64,000 nucleotides of DNA from positions 125,435,235 to 125,499,234 of the forward strand of contig BSWB01000004.1 in assembly GCA_033239125.1 (NCBI GenBank). Direction: 5' to 3'. Each line of letters starts with the position of its first letter. The first letter of the stretch is position 1. Under the pieces are notes generated by a model, which saw only the letters and a program-made list of their open reading frames with translations, was not told where the DNA came from and searched no databases. Of this stretch, positions 1 through 9,851 are shown one piece after another. The DNA comes from Fagopyrum homotropicum. Taxonomy: Eukaryota > Streptophyta > Magnoliopsida > Caryophyllales > Polygonaceae. The translations under genes were made by a program, and so were the position numbers.

Positions 1-270
1 TGTCGTGACATTCTTCATCCTAGCTCCTTTCTTATCTTCCTTGATGTGTTCCTAATCCTCGAACATGATCGAATCCTCTCTTTTCTCTCTCAATAGCTCC
101 TATTTAGCTCCTTTTTGCCTACAATCAACACAAAGCTAGTGTAGACATCCATAACGACAATAATAGAGGAACAAGCTAACAATTGCTTCTAAACTTCATC
201 CATGTACACAATAATGAGGGAAAAACAACCAAAATAAGTGCCTATAATATCGCAATATTTCATGCTAACA
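1..270 (-). mobile_element. Athila-type LTR, U3 end (fragment at window edge)
   Basis: The segment ends in CAATATTTCATGCTAACA, the same end (read on the minus strand as TGTTAGCATGAAATATTG) as the two AthB LTRs at 48553 and 59849. It also shares with them the stretch about Cys-free noncoding text around 'GCCTACAATCAACACAAAGC'. It is therefore the U3 end of a related minus-strand LTR. The rest of the element lies outside the window. What follows at 271 is not a purine tract, so 270 is probably the outer edge of a 5' LTR or a solo LTR inserted in Chr1. Confidence 0.75.
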
Positions 271-1231
271 GAGGCAGACCACAAGTTTGCTTAATATCCT
301 ATTGCAGTCTTAGAATGAGGTTTAAGACGTTTATGTTTGAAGAACATTCTTCTGATGAGAGTGTAGTGACCAAGACGAGGCCACCTGAGTGACTGAGGAT
401 AGTATTCACAGGAACTAATCCGAGTTTATGCAGACAAGGCTGCACCGTAGACTTGCTGAGCAAGCCATGGTTGTATATTATGAGATATATGATGGTGTGA
501 TTATGTGATATGTGATGTTCACTTCCGTGCTAGATTATTGGTGATCCTAGTGGATCTTGTTATGTTAGGGCGAGTTATGTTATGGCTGGAGAAGTTTTAT
601 CTCCAAGCCCTCGAGTGATGATTTTACCATTGAAGAAGTTCTACCTTCATACCATCGTGTATAGGTCAGCTGGAGATGGTTCTACCTTCATGTTGTAGAA
701 TGAGATTAGGTTTAGTTGGAGAAGATATTACCTCCATGTTGGGATTTAGGTATACAGATTTCTGGAGATGTTCTTCCTCCATACGGTCATTTGTGTTTTG
801 GAGATGTGTTTCCTCCTTGATGATGAGTTGGTAGCTGGAGATGTTTTTCCTCCATGCCCTTGTGATGTGAGCCAGTTGGAGGTGTATTTCCTCCATACTG
901 TTATAGTGATTATAGTTCTTGGAGATGTTTTTCTCCATGGTGTGATTAAGGATATAGTTGCCAGAGATGTTTTCCCTCTCTACCTTTAGGATAGGATTAG
1001 ACTGTTGGAGATGTTTTACCTTCATGCCTTTGGGATAGCGTTATGATCCTTTTTTCTGGAGTTGATGATTCCTCCATGCTTATGTTTTGAGGTTATAGAT
1101 TGTTATAGGTTGATACCTTTGAACGGAGATGTGATACCTCCGATAGAGACATATACCTCGGCGTATGGGTCCGAGAGGATTTGGGAATTGTTCAAGTTTC
1201 GGGACGAAACTTTTTTTTAAGGGGTGTGTGA
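271..1231 (+). other. 3' noncoding region of chromovirus Chr1, ending in its purine tract
   Basis: No convincing gene is visible. Short open frames on both strands coincide with the repeat array at 585-1145 and look like by-products of it. The last 30 bases contain GGGACGAAAC, a T run and AAGGGG (1201-1224), the usual layout at the 3' end of plant chromovirus pol followed by the polypurine tract. The LTR starts directly after. The stretch 271-584 shows nothing I recognise. Confidence 0.55.
585..1145 (+). repeat. Array of about 13 imperfect hairpin units
   Basis: Units of the form GGAGATG-TTTT-CCTCCATG recur at roughly 592, 630, 673, 718, 763, 801, 836, 878, 921, 962, 1004, 1057 and 1124, with spacing near 35-60 bases and often near 42. 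Each can fold as GGAG pairing with CTCC around an A/T-rich loop. Some units change both arms together: about 962 reads AGAG with CTCT, about 630 reads GAAG with CTTC. This favours selection on pairing. It lies directly upstream of the Chr1 purine tract. Function unknown. Confidence 0.7.
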
Positions 1232-2376
1232 TGTAATAGCTAGGATTTCCAAAATCTAATTAATGTTAATTAACTTAATCGTTGATAGTAATTGACATAT
1301 AACTCACGAGGATTTCGCAAGTGATGAGTATGAGTCCCACCGTTATATTCCTGGCGTAATTTTGGACGTTTGGGAAAATTTTTACTTTTTTCCCGGGTAA
1401 TTATTTTTACCCTCCGGTGTTATTTGGAGCATTTGGTAGCTCCAATTAATAAAAATGCAGTTGGGAGAAATGATTAGGACATCGGATATATCCTAGATAT
1501 GAAATAACATGGAGAGGCAAAACGGCCAAAAGAGTCGCTATTTCGTTTCTTAATGGCTAAGAAAGACGGCTTAGGAATACACGTTTTTTGAGACAGTTGT
1601 GGAATAATTATCCCTACAATATTCCAGATATATCATTCCAATCTCGAGAAGTTTAGAGAAAGAGGTTCGACCTATGTTCTATTGACTGCCCCACTGCATG
1701 GCTGTGATAACCTTTCCCTTTCATCCCGCTGTGGAGTCTGGGAGGTTCTTTGATGTCGGGCCAGGATGGTTTACAAAAAGGGTGCAATCCACTCCCATAG
1801 GGTACACGGATTGTAAGACCGATACTCGTATAGCTGGACATTGCACTCAGAGGCGGGGATGTATCGGTCCTCGTGTCACATACTTTCATCTATCTATCTA
1901 TCTATATATATATATATATATACAGTTTTTGAGTGAATGATTATTATATAAAGATAATAAATGGGTAAATGTGTGATAGCATGCTGATGTGTTTATCTTT
2001 CATGATTGTGCTTGTGCTTATGCATTACCCCATATATGTATGGTTAGCTAACGGTTTCATACTGTGTTGTAGATGTTTGCAGGATAGACGCTGTTGGGTG
2101 ATCTGGTAGGGTGACAGGCCGAGGACTCTCGTACATTAGGTGGTTGGTTTTGGGGTTGTTTATGTTTCCCTCCTGTGTGAGGATGTCGTTCCATACTCGG
2201 CTATGTTGTTGTTTACCTTTGGTTATACAGTTTATACGGTTTTATGTATTTGTTTTTATATCTGTCAGTGCCATGTTGTAAGGTCCAGTGAACTTGTTGT
2301 CAGGCTAAGGTTAGAATCCATTGTGAGATCGTAGCCCAATGTGACACTCCGGGTCCTGCGGATTCGGGGTGTTACA
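1232..2376 (+). mobile_element. 3' LTR of chromovirus Chr1
   Basis: The LTR begins TGTAATAGC after the purine tract and ends CGGGGTGTTACA, giving TGTAA/TTACA termini typical of Tekay-like plant chromoviruses. The next base pair resumes an Athila integrase, so 2376 is the outer edge. The last 100 bases match the minus-strand end of the Chr4 LTR at 21890 (shared stretch around CCTGACAACAA), so the two are one family. The start could be 1225-1232 because TG is repeated there. Confidence 0.75.
1888..1922 (+). repeat. Microsatellite (CTAT)n then (TA)n
   Basis: Simple repeat of CTAT units running into alternating TA inside the Chr1 LTR. Confidence 0.9.
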
Positions 2377-3136
2377 AAAGTTGTGGTGTGGTTCTTCAAC
2401 CGATTCATCTTCCCTAGGTACGGAACACCAAGGGTGATCATAAGGGATGGAGGGAAGCATTTCACCAATAGGAACTTTGGGACACTTTTGGCTAAGTATG
2501 GGGTGACTGATAAGGTGGCCACACCTTACCATCCCCAAACTAGTGGCCAAGTGGAGATCTCCAACCGGGAGATAAAAACAATACTTGAGAAGACGGTTTC
2601 TAGGACAAGAAAATATTGGGCTATGAAGCTTGATGATGCTTTGTGGGCATATAGAACCGCTTTCAAGACACCAATTGGCACCACTCCCTACAAGCTAGTT
2701 TATGGCAAGTCTCGCCACCTTCCGGTGGAGATGGAGCATAAGGCATATTGGGCCATAAGGTGGCTGAATTTTGACCTCAAGGAAGCCGGTGAGAAGAGGT
2801 TGCTAGACATGAATGCTCTTGAGGAGATCCGGTTGAATGCTTGTGAAAATGCCCGGATTTACAAAGAAAGGACCAAGCGTTAGCATGACAAGCGTCTCAT
2901 CCCAAAGAAGTTGAGTGAAGGTGACTTAGTCCTTCTCTTCAACTCAAGGTTGTGGCTCTTCCCCGGAAAGCTCAAGTCAAGATGGACGGGTCCTTATGTA
3001 GTGAGGAAGATCTTTCCTCATGGAGCGGTGGAGATAAGAGGAGATCATTGTGGTAACTTTAAGGTGAATGGGCACCGTTGAAGAAGTACATCCCGGAAGC
3101 TCCGGTGGAAGTGATTGCCCCACTTCACCTTGAGTG
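2377..3136 (+). pseudogene. Athila integrase, C-terminal two thirds (AthC), interrupted by Chr1
   Basis: The protein is the DDE integrase of a Ty3/gypsy Athila element, which would join cDNA to the genome. The frame resumes directly after the Chr1 LTR with VVVWFFNRFIFPRYGTPR. The second catalytic Asp is in RDGGKHF (about 2446) and the Glu in SGQVEISNREI (about 2554). The C-terminal part carries the DLVLLFNSRL, FPGKLKSRWTGP and FPHGAVEI motifs seen in AthB. A TAG at 2881 stands where AthB has the Trp of KRWHDK, and the frame shifts near 3081 before KKYIPEAP. The N-terminal zinc domain lies left of Chr1, outside the window. The element is dead at this gene. Confidence 0.9.
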
Positions 3137-3182
3137 AAACGCTCCCGGATTTGGTCAAGCTAATGACCTTAAAAGAGCGCTT

Positions 3183-3200
3183 AATGGGAGGCAACCCATT
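3183..3200 (+). other. Post-integrase hairpin, AthC version
   Basis: AATGGG-AGGCAA-CCCATT. The loop AGGCAA and position match CTTGGG-AGGCAA-CCCAAG in AthA-1, AthA-2 and AthD, but the two outer pairs are different and still complementary. This compensatory change supports a real RNA stem. Confidence 0.75.
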
Positions 3201-3690
3201 GGTACATATCTTTCCCTTTTATTTTTCTTGTTTTTGTTTGATTTTGTTCTTGGTGTGCTTTGTTTTTCTTTTGTGTTTTTGGGTGCTAGATCTTGTTGTT
3301 GTCATGTGTGATGAGATGCTGGAGGTCATGTGAAAACCTCATGGAACTGTTAAGAAGAAGGTGCAAGATCCGAGCACATGGACAAGGAAGAAAGAACCCA
3401 GGAAAATTGGACTGTTCTTGCACAGAAATCGGCAGATTTTCCTGGGTAGATGGTCCGATTTTTCCTTCTGTCAAGGAAAGTGATGATCTCCAATCAAGCA
3501 TGGGTGGAGCGGACGTGAAACTTGGACGGCTTGCGGTGCCAAGTGTGGGTTCCGACACCATAATGAACATCAAGAGCTCTCTACCATCCTTGATCGATCA
3601 TCCACCATCATCATTCGATGTGAACCGAAATACCAAAGCATCACCATTTTTACATTGTAAGGACTCTCTTTCACTTCTTTATTTAATTTG

Positions 3691-3728
3691 CACATTGGGG
3701 ACAATGTGTTCTTAAGTATGGGGTGGGG
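3691..3728 (+). other. Internal hairpin plus purine-rich tract (AthC)
   Basis: CACATTG-GGGA-CAATGTG is followed within six bases by AAGTATGGGGTGGGG. The same pair (stem with GGGA loop, then AAGTATGGGG) occurs again at 4947-4985 directly before the LTR, so the terminal cassette has an internal twin about 1.25 kb upstream. Confidence 0.7.
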
Positions 3729-4278
3729 TTTTCATAATCGTTTGCATGATTGCATCTAGGATAGTTTCATATTGTCACATGTTTCATTAGCTCTTGCATT
3801 ATACATATATATTTCGAAAATTCCAAAATAAATCAGAAAATTTAAAAAAAAATTTTAGTGCTTCTAAGTTTGGATATGACCCTTATGAGCAGATTGTCTT
3901 GTGAATTGGCTATGGATGGCCTGTGTTTTGAATGAATTTTTATGCATATGTAGACTTGAAATACTTCTTTTGAATCCCATGTATAAATTGTGATTATGAT
4001 GCTTGCCTTGATTGGATTGAGAATTGATGGTCGAAATTACATGCTAGTTCTTGCACATCATCTAGGAATGATTAAGGCGATTCATCTCTCTCTTCTTCTC
4101 ATCTTGATCATGTTGTTTGAGCACCTCAATTAATTAAAATTTTGACCTCTCTTGACCCATCCGGGAATAAGAGCATGCTAGTGTGTTGAGTGTGTGAAAA
4201 CAAGTGTGGGGTGAAGTTGTTGATGAATGAATGTTGTGAATGAAGTGCTGAATTTGTTGTGAAAGTGTAGAAAAAAAT

Positions 4279-4460
4279 ATAGGTTTGGGGACTTTGGTTT
4301 TGATGACGAGTAACTCGGCATTATTCACATAATCGGATGTTTGTGCCTTGTCAAAGTCGGATAAACCGAATGTCCTAACGAGCCTTGGTATATGTGCCCG
4401 GTGTGAGGCACCTCGGAAAAATCCCGAGGTCCGCTAATCACCAAGGTTTCGGCTTTTGTA
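4279..4460 (+). other. Conserved noncoding block, AthC copy
   Basis: This block contains GGTTTGGGGA, GATGACGAGTAACTCGGC, TTCACATAATCGGATGTTTG and TCCTAACGAGCC. The same order of words recurs in AthD (20938-21300), AthA-1 (41650-41825), AthB (49060-49260, minus) and AthA-2 (61095-61290), although their LTRs are unalike. A hairpin CCTCGG/CCGAGG follows at about 4410-4427. Confidence 0.75.
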
Positions 4461-4946
4461 CACCAATGCCATTGTCTCAAAAATAAGTGAAAGAAAAAGA
4501 AAATGAAAAAGAAAAGAAAAGAAAGAAAAGATGGAGAAAAATATACACTTGTGGGGAAGTTGATAAAAAATGAATATTGTGGAGTTAGTTCCTTTCCCAA
4601 ATTAGCATCACATGACCAAAAAAAAAATTCCCACCTATAATAATGTTTCTTGGCCTCTTCTTTCCTAAGTCTTTAAGACCTACTTGTTTATGTGTATGAC
4701 TTAGTGATCTAGATTGGACATTCTCATGATCATCTTGACTTCATCATTTTTTCACCTTTCATGCATGCTTTCAAGTTAAGTATAATTGTCTTTTCGTGTT
4801 TTCATTGATTTAATACATGATTGCTCGTCCATTGCCCTGAAACATGACTATGAAGGTGATCCAATTGTAGAGGCACAAATCCAAAAATATTTTTTGTTTT
4901 TTTTCTGCATTCATAAATCATGTCATCTCGTAGCCTATAGTTGGAT

Positions 4947-4985
4947 CTTGCTCGGGGACGAGCAAGTCTTAAGTATGGGGTAATT
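4947..4985 (+). other. Terminal hairpin and polypurine tract of AthC
   Basis: CTTGCTCG-GGGA-CGAGCAAG is an eight-pair perfect stem. It is followed by AAGTATGGGGTAATTT and then the LTR. In AthA-1 the matching stem is CTTGCTTG-GGGA-CAAGCAAG, with one compensated pair. The purine tract would prime plus-strand DNA synthesis. Confidence 0.85.
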
Positions 4986-6820
4986 TGATAACGTGATTTA
5001 TGACGTTAGTTTAGGCATTCATTTAGATAGTTTTTCCCGTCATTCATGCATGGTTTGGCATTAGTTCATGACGTTTACGCTTAATTCATGCATATTTCTA
5101 GAAAAGACGTCTACACGAGCTTTTGTCGGTTTTGTAGGTATTTCGGGGATCTTTGGACATTAATCGATACATTCGAGGGTCAAGCCTAATGGTGGTACAT
5201 ATCCAAGGCTTTGAAGGAACATATATGGAGAAATGAAGGAAACAAGGACCCTTATTGGTGCAAGCAATGGAGCAACTCATGGCTAGACGATCATAACAAG
5301 CCCCTGTTGAAGAAAATCGACCCAACACTCAGGAAAATCGGACGATTTTTCTATCTGGGTCGATTTTCTAGCTTTTGACAGCTTGTGCCACGTGTCCCAC
5401 GATCTCTTTATCCGGCCATTGCCCTTGATGGAGAATATAAGTGGTCCTGCAAGTTGTGGCTAAAGGACACTTCCCACATTCTCTCACACACACCTCATTC
5501 CATTGGAGGATAGACTTGCAGAAGAAGAAAAACTCTCTCATTTTGGGAAGAAGAAGAACATCAAAACTTAGAGTGATAGTGATTTTTTGAGTGATTTTGA
5601 GTGATTTTTAGATTCTTTGGTTGAAGAACTTTTGAAAGCTTTGTTAGAGACGTTTTGGAACTTCTTTTTGAAGGGTTGTAAGTCTTGCTTGAACTTATAT
5701 CTAGCTGAGATTTCTTGTTTTTACTTTCTTTTCTTTCATCATCTAGCTATGAAAACCATGTATGCTTGTGTGATGATTTTAGATCTTGAAATGTATATTA
5801 TTGGCTAGTTTATTGTGATTCTGGAGTGATGGATTGATAATTATGGCTTGGGTGATGATAGAATGTACTTGTATGTTAGTTTAGGATGATTCGAATGCAC
5901 AAAACCAACCTAGGAGGAAAAATCGACCTGTTCTTCAGGCAGATCGTTCGATTTTCTTATGATCCACCCGATTTTTCTCTCTGTTGTTCTTTAATTGATG
6001 AATCTGTATGTTAGGATGTTAGGTTATTGAAATCCTAGTGTTTGTTAAGCATAATATAGCTTAGGGTGACCTAATGCTAGCAAACTAAGTGAGGGAAGAG
6101 ACCTATCCGGTGATTTCCGATCTTAGATACCTAAGATGATGAACTCTAGGTAGTAGTGAGCCTCATAAGCCGCTATTGGATTGAGTGTGCTAGGATTGTT
6201 GCTTGAGACTTGCCTTTTCCGTACTTACCCGGTAAGGAGAGGTTTTCCCCTTAAGTTGAGTCCGGTTTGTGTAGAATTCCCAACTTTAACCCCTTGAAAC
6301 CTACCCGGTAATAGGAGTTTGGTGCGGGATTAGTGAAGCATGAGACTTACCCGGTAATTGCTTCCATTAGAGAAACACCCTTTCCCTGCACCGCAACCTT
6401 GTCCTTTGAATCTTTAGAAGCTTGAGTCCAACGCCATAACCGGAAATCTTGACCTCTAGAATCCACTTTTCTCTCTTTGATCACATATCTTGTGTTTGTG
6501 TTGCTTGTTTGTTTTGCTAGCTTGAGTTGTTAGTTTGATTTATTATCTTGCTTGATTTGTGATCTTTGCTTGATCACCACAAAAACCCAACCAAAAATAT
6601 CATGATTTTCATTTCTTTATTTCTTTCTCTTTTCTTAGACTAGATTCGCACTATCTATGATTGCTTGTTTGATTTGATTTCACCTTAGTCTTCGTGTTCG
6701 ACCTCAGAATACTATCCTTGCTACAAAACGACCCATACACTGTGGGTTCGCTAGGAGTTAGGAAATTATATCGATTTTATAAATTGTAAGACTTTTATGC
6801 TATACATTTCTAGCGTAACA
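4986..6820 (+). mobile_element. 3' LTR of AthC
   Basis: The LTR starts TGATAACGTG after the purine tract and ends TCTAGCGTAACA; the minus-strand gag of AthA-4 resumes at 6821. Length is 1835 bp. A TATAAG box lies at about 5436. Several copies of ACTTACCCGGTAA-like words occur between about 6100 and 6360, as in AthA LTRs. AAAATCG-GA-CGATTTT (5334-5349) and related half sites near 5317, 5360, 5910 and 5970 are the AthC family motif. Confidence 0.85.
5334..5349 (+). repeat. AthC family inverted repeat motif
   Basis: AAAATCGGACGATTTT: arms AAAAT/ATTTT around a CG-NN-CG core. Related sites occur at about 3410-3470, 5317, 5360, 5910-5980, and also in the unrelated chromovirus Chr2 at 11290-11360 and 12030-12065. 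Confidence 0.75.
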
Positions 6821-7977
6821 CCCTTGATAGTTGTTTTTTGCTTGATATCCTCCATCTTGCTCCTTCGTTTGAGCTACTAAACGCTCCTTCAATGCCTTTA
6901 CCTCATTGCTAAGCGAGGTGAGTTAAGCTCCATTTGATGATATTTCCTGGAAGCTAACTCTCCTTACTCCATTCTCGGTTCCTTGATGGGAATACTTCTC
7001 CATATGCAAAGCTTGCTTTTCAATGAACTCCCAAGCTTCGTCTATCGGCATATCCATGAATGTGTCGGCTGAAAGTAGTTTAGATTGAATTGAGTAGCTC
7101 CATCCAACCCCTTGAAGTAGATTTCCAACAACTCGATCTTTTGAATCCCATGATGTGGGCAATCCAATAGAACATCCTTGAATCTCTCCCATGACTAGGA
7201 CAAACTCTCTTTGTCCTTCATGATAAAAGCATTGATATTTCCCCTCATTTCAGCGGTCTTAGAGGGAGGATAGAACTTAGTTAGAAACTCCGTTGTCATC
7301 TCTTCCCAATTGTTGATCTTTTTGGGCGGAAGAGATTGATACCAAGCAAGCGCCTTGTCCTTCAAAGAGAATTAGAAAGGCCTTAACTTGTTGTTGTTGT
7401 TGTTCTCCAATCTTCAAGGTCTCAAAGTCTCCATCAAAATCTCATAGTTTTGCAAATGTTGATGCCGATACTCGCTTTCTAAACCTCCAAATTGACATTG
7501 TCGGATCATGGATAGAACTTGTGGTTGAAGTTCGTAATCATGCTCAGCTGGATCACCTAGGTTGACTCCTGGACGCCTCACTTCCTGATTAGGGTCCATC
7601 CTCTGTCCTAGGGGTTGCGGAACTCCAGCTAAAAGAACATCTCGGATAGGCATCCGAGGTGGTAGGTGTACATCGGCCGGAGCAACTGGAACTGGGTCCT
7701 GCCTCGGTCGAGGATCTGGGATCGGTCGATGCAGAAACTGGGCCCTTAGAGCGGCCATATCTGCTTCAATTCCTTCTGTTCTAGCGCGAGTCTCTTCTCT
7801 CTCTCGCTGCAGTTCTTCTCTATTGAGGCATAGCTGTTCCAATGCCTCCTTCAATTCGGTTTCAAGATCGCGATCGTCTTGATTGGCCATCTTAGATTCT
7901 CTTAATCTTCGCTTGTAAGTCTTTTCTGGTTCGGGATTGTAAGGAACGATTAACTTTCTAGTACGGGTTCTTTGCAT
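6821..7977 (-). pseudogene. Athila gag, N-terminal and middle part (AthA-4)
   Basis: Gag would form the virus-like particle and bind the RNA. The chosen start is the ATG at 7977 (MQRTRTRKLIVPYNPEPE), which aligns with MRRTRTGKEIVPYDPEPE of AthA-1; the frame is open further upstream without an ATG. A Glu/Arg-rich coiled segment follows, then a Pro-rich linker holding the motif CCTCGGTCGAGG (7702-7713), then the retrotransposon gag domain (QCQFGGLESE, HQHLQNYEILMETLRP). The frame breaks near 7413, and again near 7200. It stops at 6821 within the LVAQTKE linker, where AthC is inserted. The rest of AthA-4 is outside the window. Confidence 0.85.
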
Positions 7978-8080
7978 AAACCTAAGAAAAGATCCTGCAA
8001 AAACACTCAAGTAAAGTGATTAATAACAACAAGGGCAATTGCCCTGAAAGACAACCGAAACCGGCTTGGTCTAGACTAAG

Positions 8081-8098
8081 TCCCCGGCAACGGCGCCA
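8081..8098 (-). other. Primer binding site (tRNA-Asp) of AthA-4
   Basis: On the minus strand TGGCGCCGTTGCCGGGGA, complementary to the 3' end of plant tRNA-Asp. It lies six bases inside the LTR edge at 8105, the same spacing as in AthA-1 and AthA-3. Confidence 0.9.
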
Positions 8099-8104
8099 AA
8101 AACT

Positions 8105-9851
8105 TGTTCGCTCCAAACGGTGTGTGCAAGCTTTAAAATTTATAACCCAAGAAGTATGCTTGAACAAATATGCGAACCCGCAATGTACGGGTCAATTGTA
8201 ATAAAAGCAAGAATTTCAGGGGTCGATAACAGGGACTTAGGTGAAACAAAGCACATAATCAGGTTGTCAAATATTGCAATTAACTAAAAGCAATTAAAGC
8301 AATCAAAGATGATGTAAAAGTCAAGTAAGGGGGAATGCGGATTCTAGGGATTAAAGCATCTAGTTGTGGTTCCGACTCAAGATCTCAAATGATAACGCGG
8401 ACAAAGCTGAGGTTTGCAAAGGGAAGGTGTTTCTAAGGTGGGAATAGATCACTGGGTAAGTCTCACTACTAACTATCCCAAACCAAAGATCCTATCAAGG
8501 TACTAAGGAAAGGAACTATAATCTCAAACCAACACACCACCCAAGGGAATAGACACAACCTTTACCGGGTAAGTCTCACGCTAACTCACAAAGACGGAAT
8601 GAAGGCACACTCAAACCCCAATAAAGAATAACCTTTATTACCTACACTCATGATCTTGGGTAAACAAACAAAGGAATCACCGGGTAAGTCTCATCCTAGG
8701 CTTGCATTGAACCAGGAAAAGTGTAATAAGGATAGTATTTGGCAAACTTAAACTCTTAACTCACATAAGGTTCAAGAAAGGTTCACCTCGTTCAATTATG
8801 TAGCATCTCGGTCGAGATGTTCCACAACTGACCGAGGTGTTCGTCGGTTAAGGTAAAGACTCGAACTTTCAGGTTCCTGCTGGGATTAAGATCATTCTAT
8901 CATCGTCTTTCCCACAACTTTCAGCCAATCACCCTAGAATCGCATAAGAAACTTAGCCAACAATCATCATGATAACAATAATCAAATTAATGGAAAAGGA
9001 ATCAATATTCAAACAAGAAAACCTTAAGGAAAAGGTCTCAATAACTGAATCAAATAACAAACAAACAAGCATTCCTCAATCACAAATCAACAAAGACAAC
9101 AAACAAAAAGACAATCTAAGAAAGTCTTACAAACTTCTTCAAAAAGCTAACTCCAACTATGATTCCTTCCTTCCTTGAACTTCAATCTTTCAATACTTCC
9201 TTCAAACTTCCTTCAAAACTCCAAAATACTCCAGAAATCTCTTGATCTGAAGGTGGCTGAACTGTAGAAAATCCAACCTTTTATATAAGAGAATTATCTT
9301 CCAAAGATAAAATATCTTAAAAAGATTATTTTCATATGAAATATATCTCTATCTCTTAAAAAAAATCAACCTAAAATAATATCTTCCTTCCAGAAATCCA
9401 GCCAAAAATATAAGATATCCTCTTTCCAAAAATAAAAGATCTCAGCAAAAAATATAGATCTCGCCGGCGACAGGGTGTTCGCCTCGATCGGGATGCTCCT
9501 CAAAATCACCTCGGTCGAGGTGATACTGTAGCTGACCGAGGTGAATTTCAACTGAATGTGAAATCTCTTGCATCTTGTCCAAAGTAAACTTCTTAATCAT
9601 TTCCATGCTTATTGAGATCTTCTTAAAGCTCCAAAATGTAGCTCCCATGACTCCTTAGCTTCGTTAGCTCCATTTCGATGCAAAACGTGCCATTTTACCT
9701 ACGATTACAACGAAACTAGGTGTAGACCTCGATTCCCGCAAGGGTAGACAAAACAACAATATAATCACACATTATACATCCATACATGCAGATTTATTAA
9801 GATAAAACGTCTAAACCAGCCCCGAAATATAGACTATAATACATGCTATCA
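8105..9851 (-). mobile_element. 5' LTR of AthA-4
   Basis: On the minus strand it runs from TGATAGCATG (9851) to GGAGCGAACA (8105), 1747 bp, family A. A TATATAA box lies at 9281-9287. Downstream of it are repeated GACTTACCCGGTAA words near 8454, 8565 and 8682. Inverted repeats CATCTCGGTCGAGATG (8804-8819) and CACCTCGGTCGAGGTG (9507-9522) are family A motifs. Beyond 9851 the sequence is Chr2 integrase, so this is the outer end of AthA-4. Confidence 0.9.
9507..9522 (-). repeat. Family A inverted repeat motif, clean copy
   Basis: CACCTCGGTCGAGGTG: seven-base arms around a two-base centre. Exact or near copies occur at 7702, 8804, 23759, 27334, 32658, 38988, 41230, 42648 and in many half-site forms across AthA-1 to AthA-4. 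Confidence 0.85.

Larger units (their letters stand above)
3137..4985 (+). other. AthC 3' noncoding region
   Basis: The region runs from the integrase stop to the LTR. I find no ATHILA ORF-1-like gene here, so AthC has lost it or never had it. A 140-codon frame at 3293-3715 has no recognisable domain and overlaps the AAATCGG-type inverted repeats near 3403-3470. The region holds three conserved structures shared with AthA, AthB and AthD, listed separately: the post-integrase hairpin, the internal hairpin-purine cassette and the conserved block near 4280-4460. Confidence 0.7.

Noticed and set aside
666..1025. 119-codon minus-strand frame with internal repeats
   Set aside because: It is the reverse reading of the hairpin repeat array; repeat units near 42 bases keep both strands open by chance.
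3293..3715. 140-codon open frame after AthC integrase as a possible post-pol gene
   Set aside because: No similarity to the ATHILA ORF-1-like proteins of AthA or AthB, and it overlaps family motifs and the conserved hairpin cassette.
8081..8098. Sequence identical to the 3' end of tRNA-Asp, also at 58146-58163 and in reverse at 25190, 28760, 34086
   Set aside because: Only the last 18 bases are present, always six bases from an LTR end, so these are primer binding sites and not tRNA genes.
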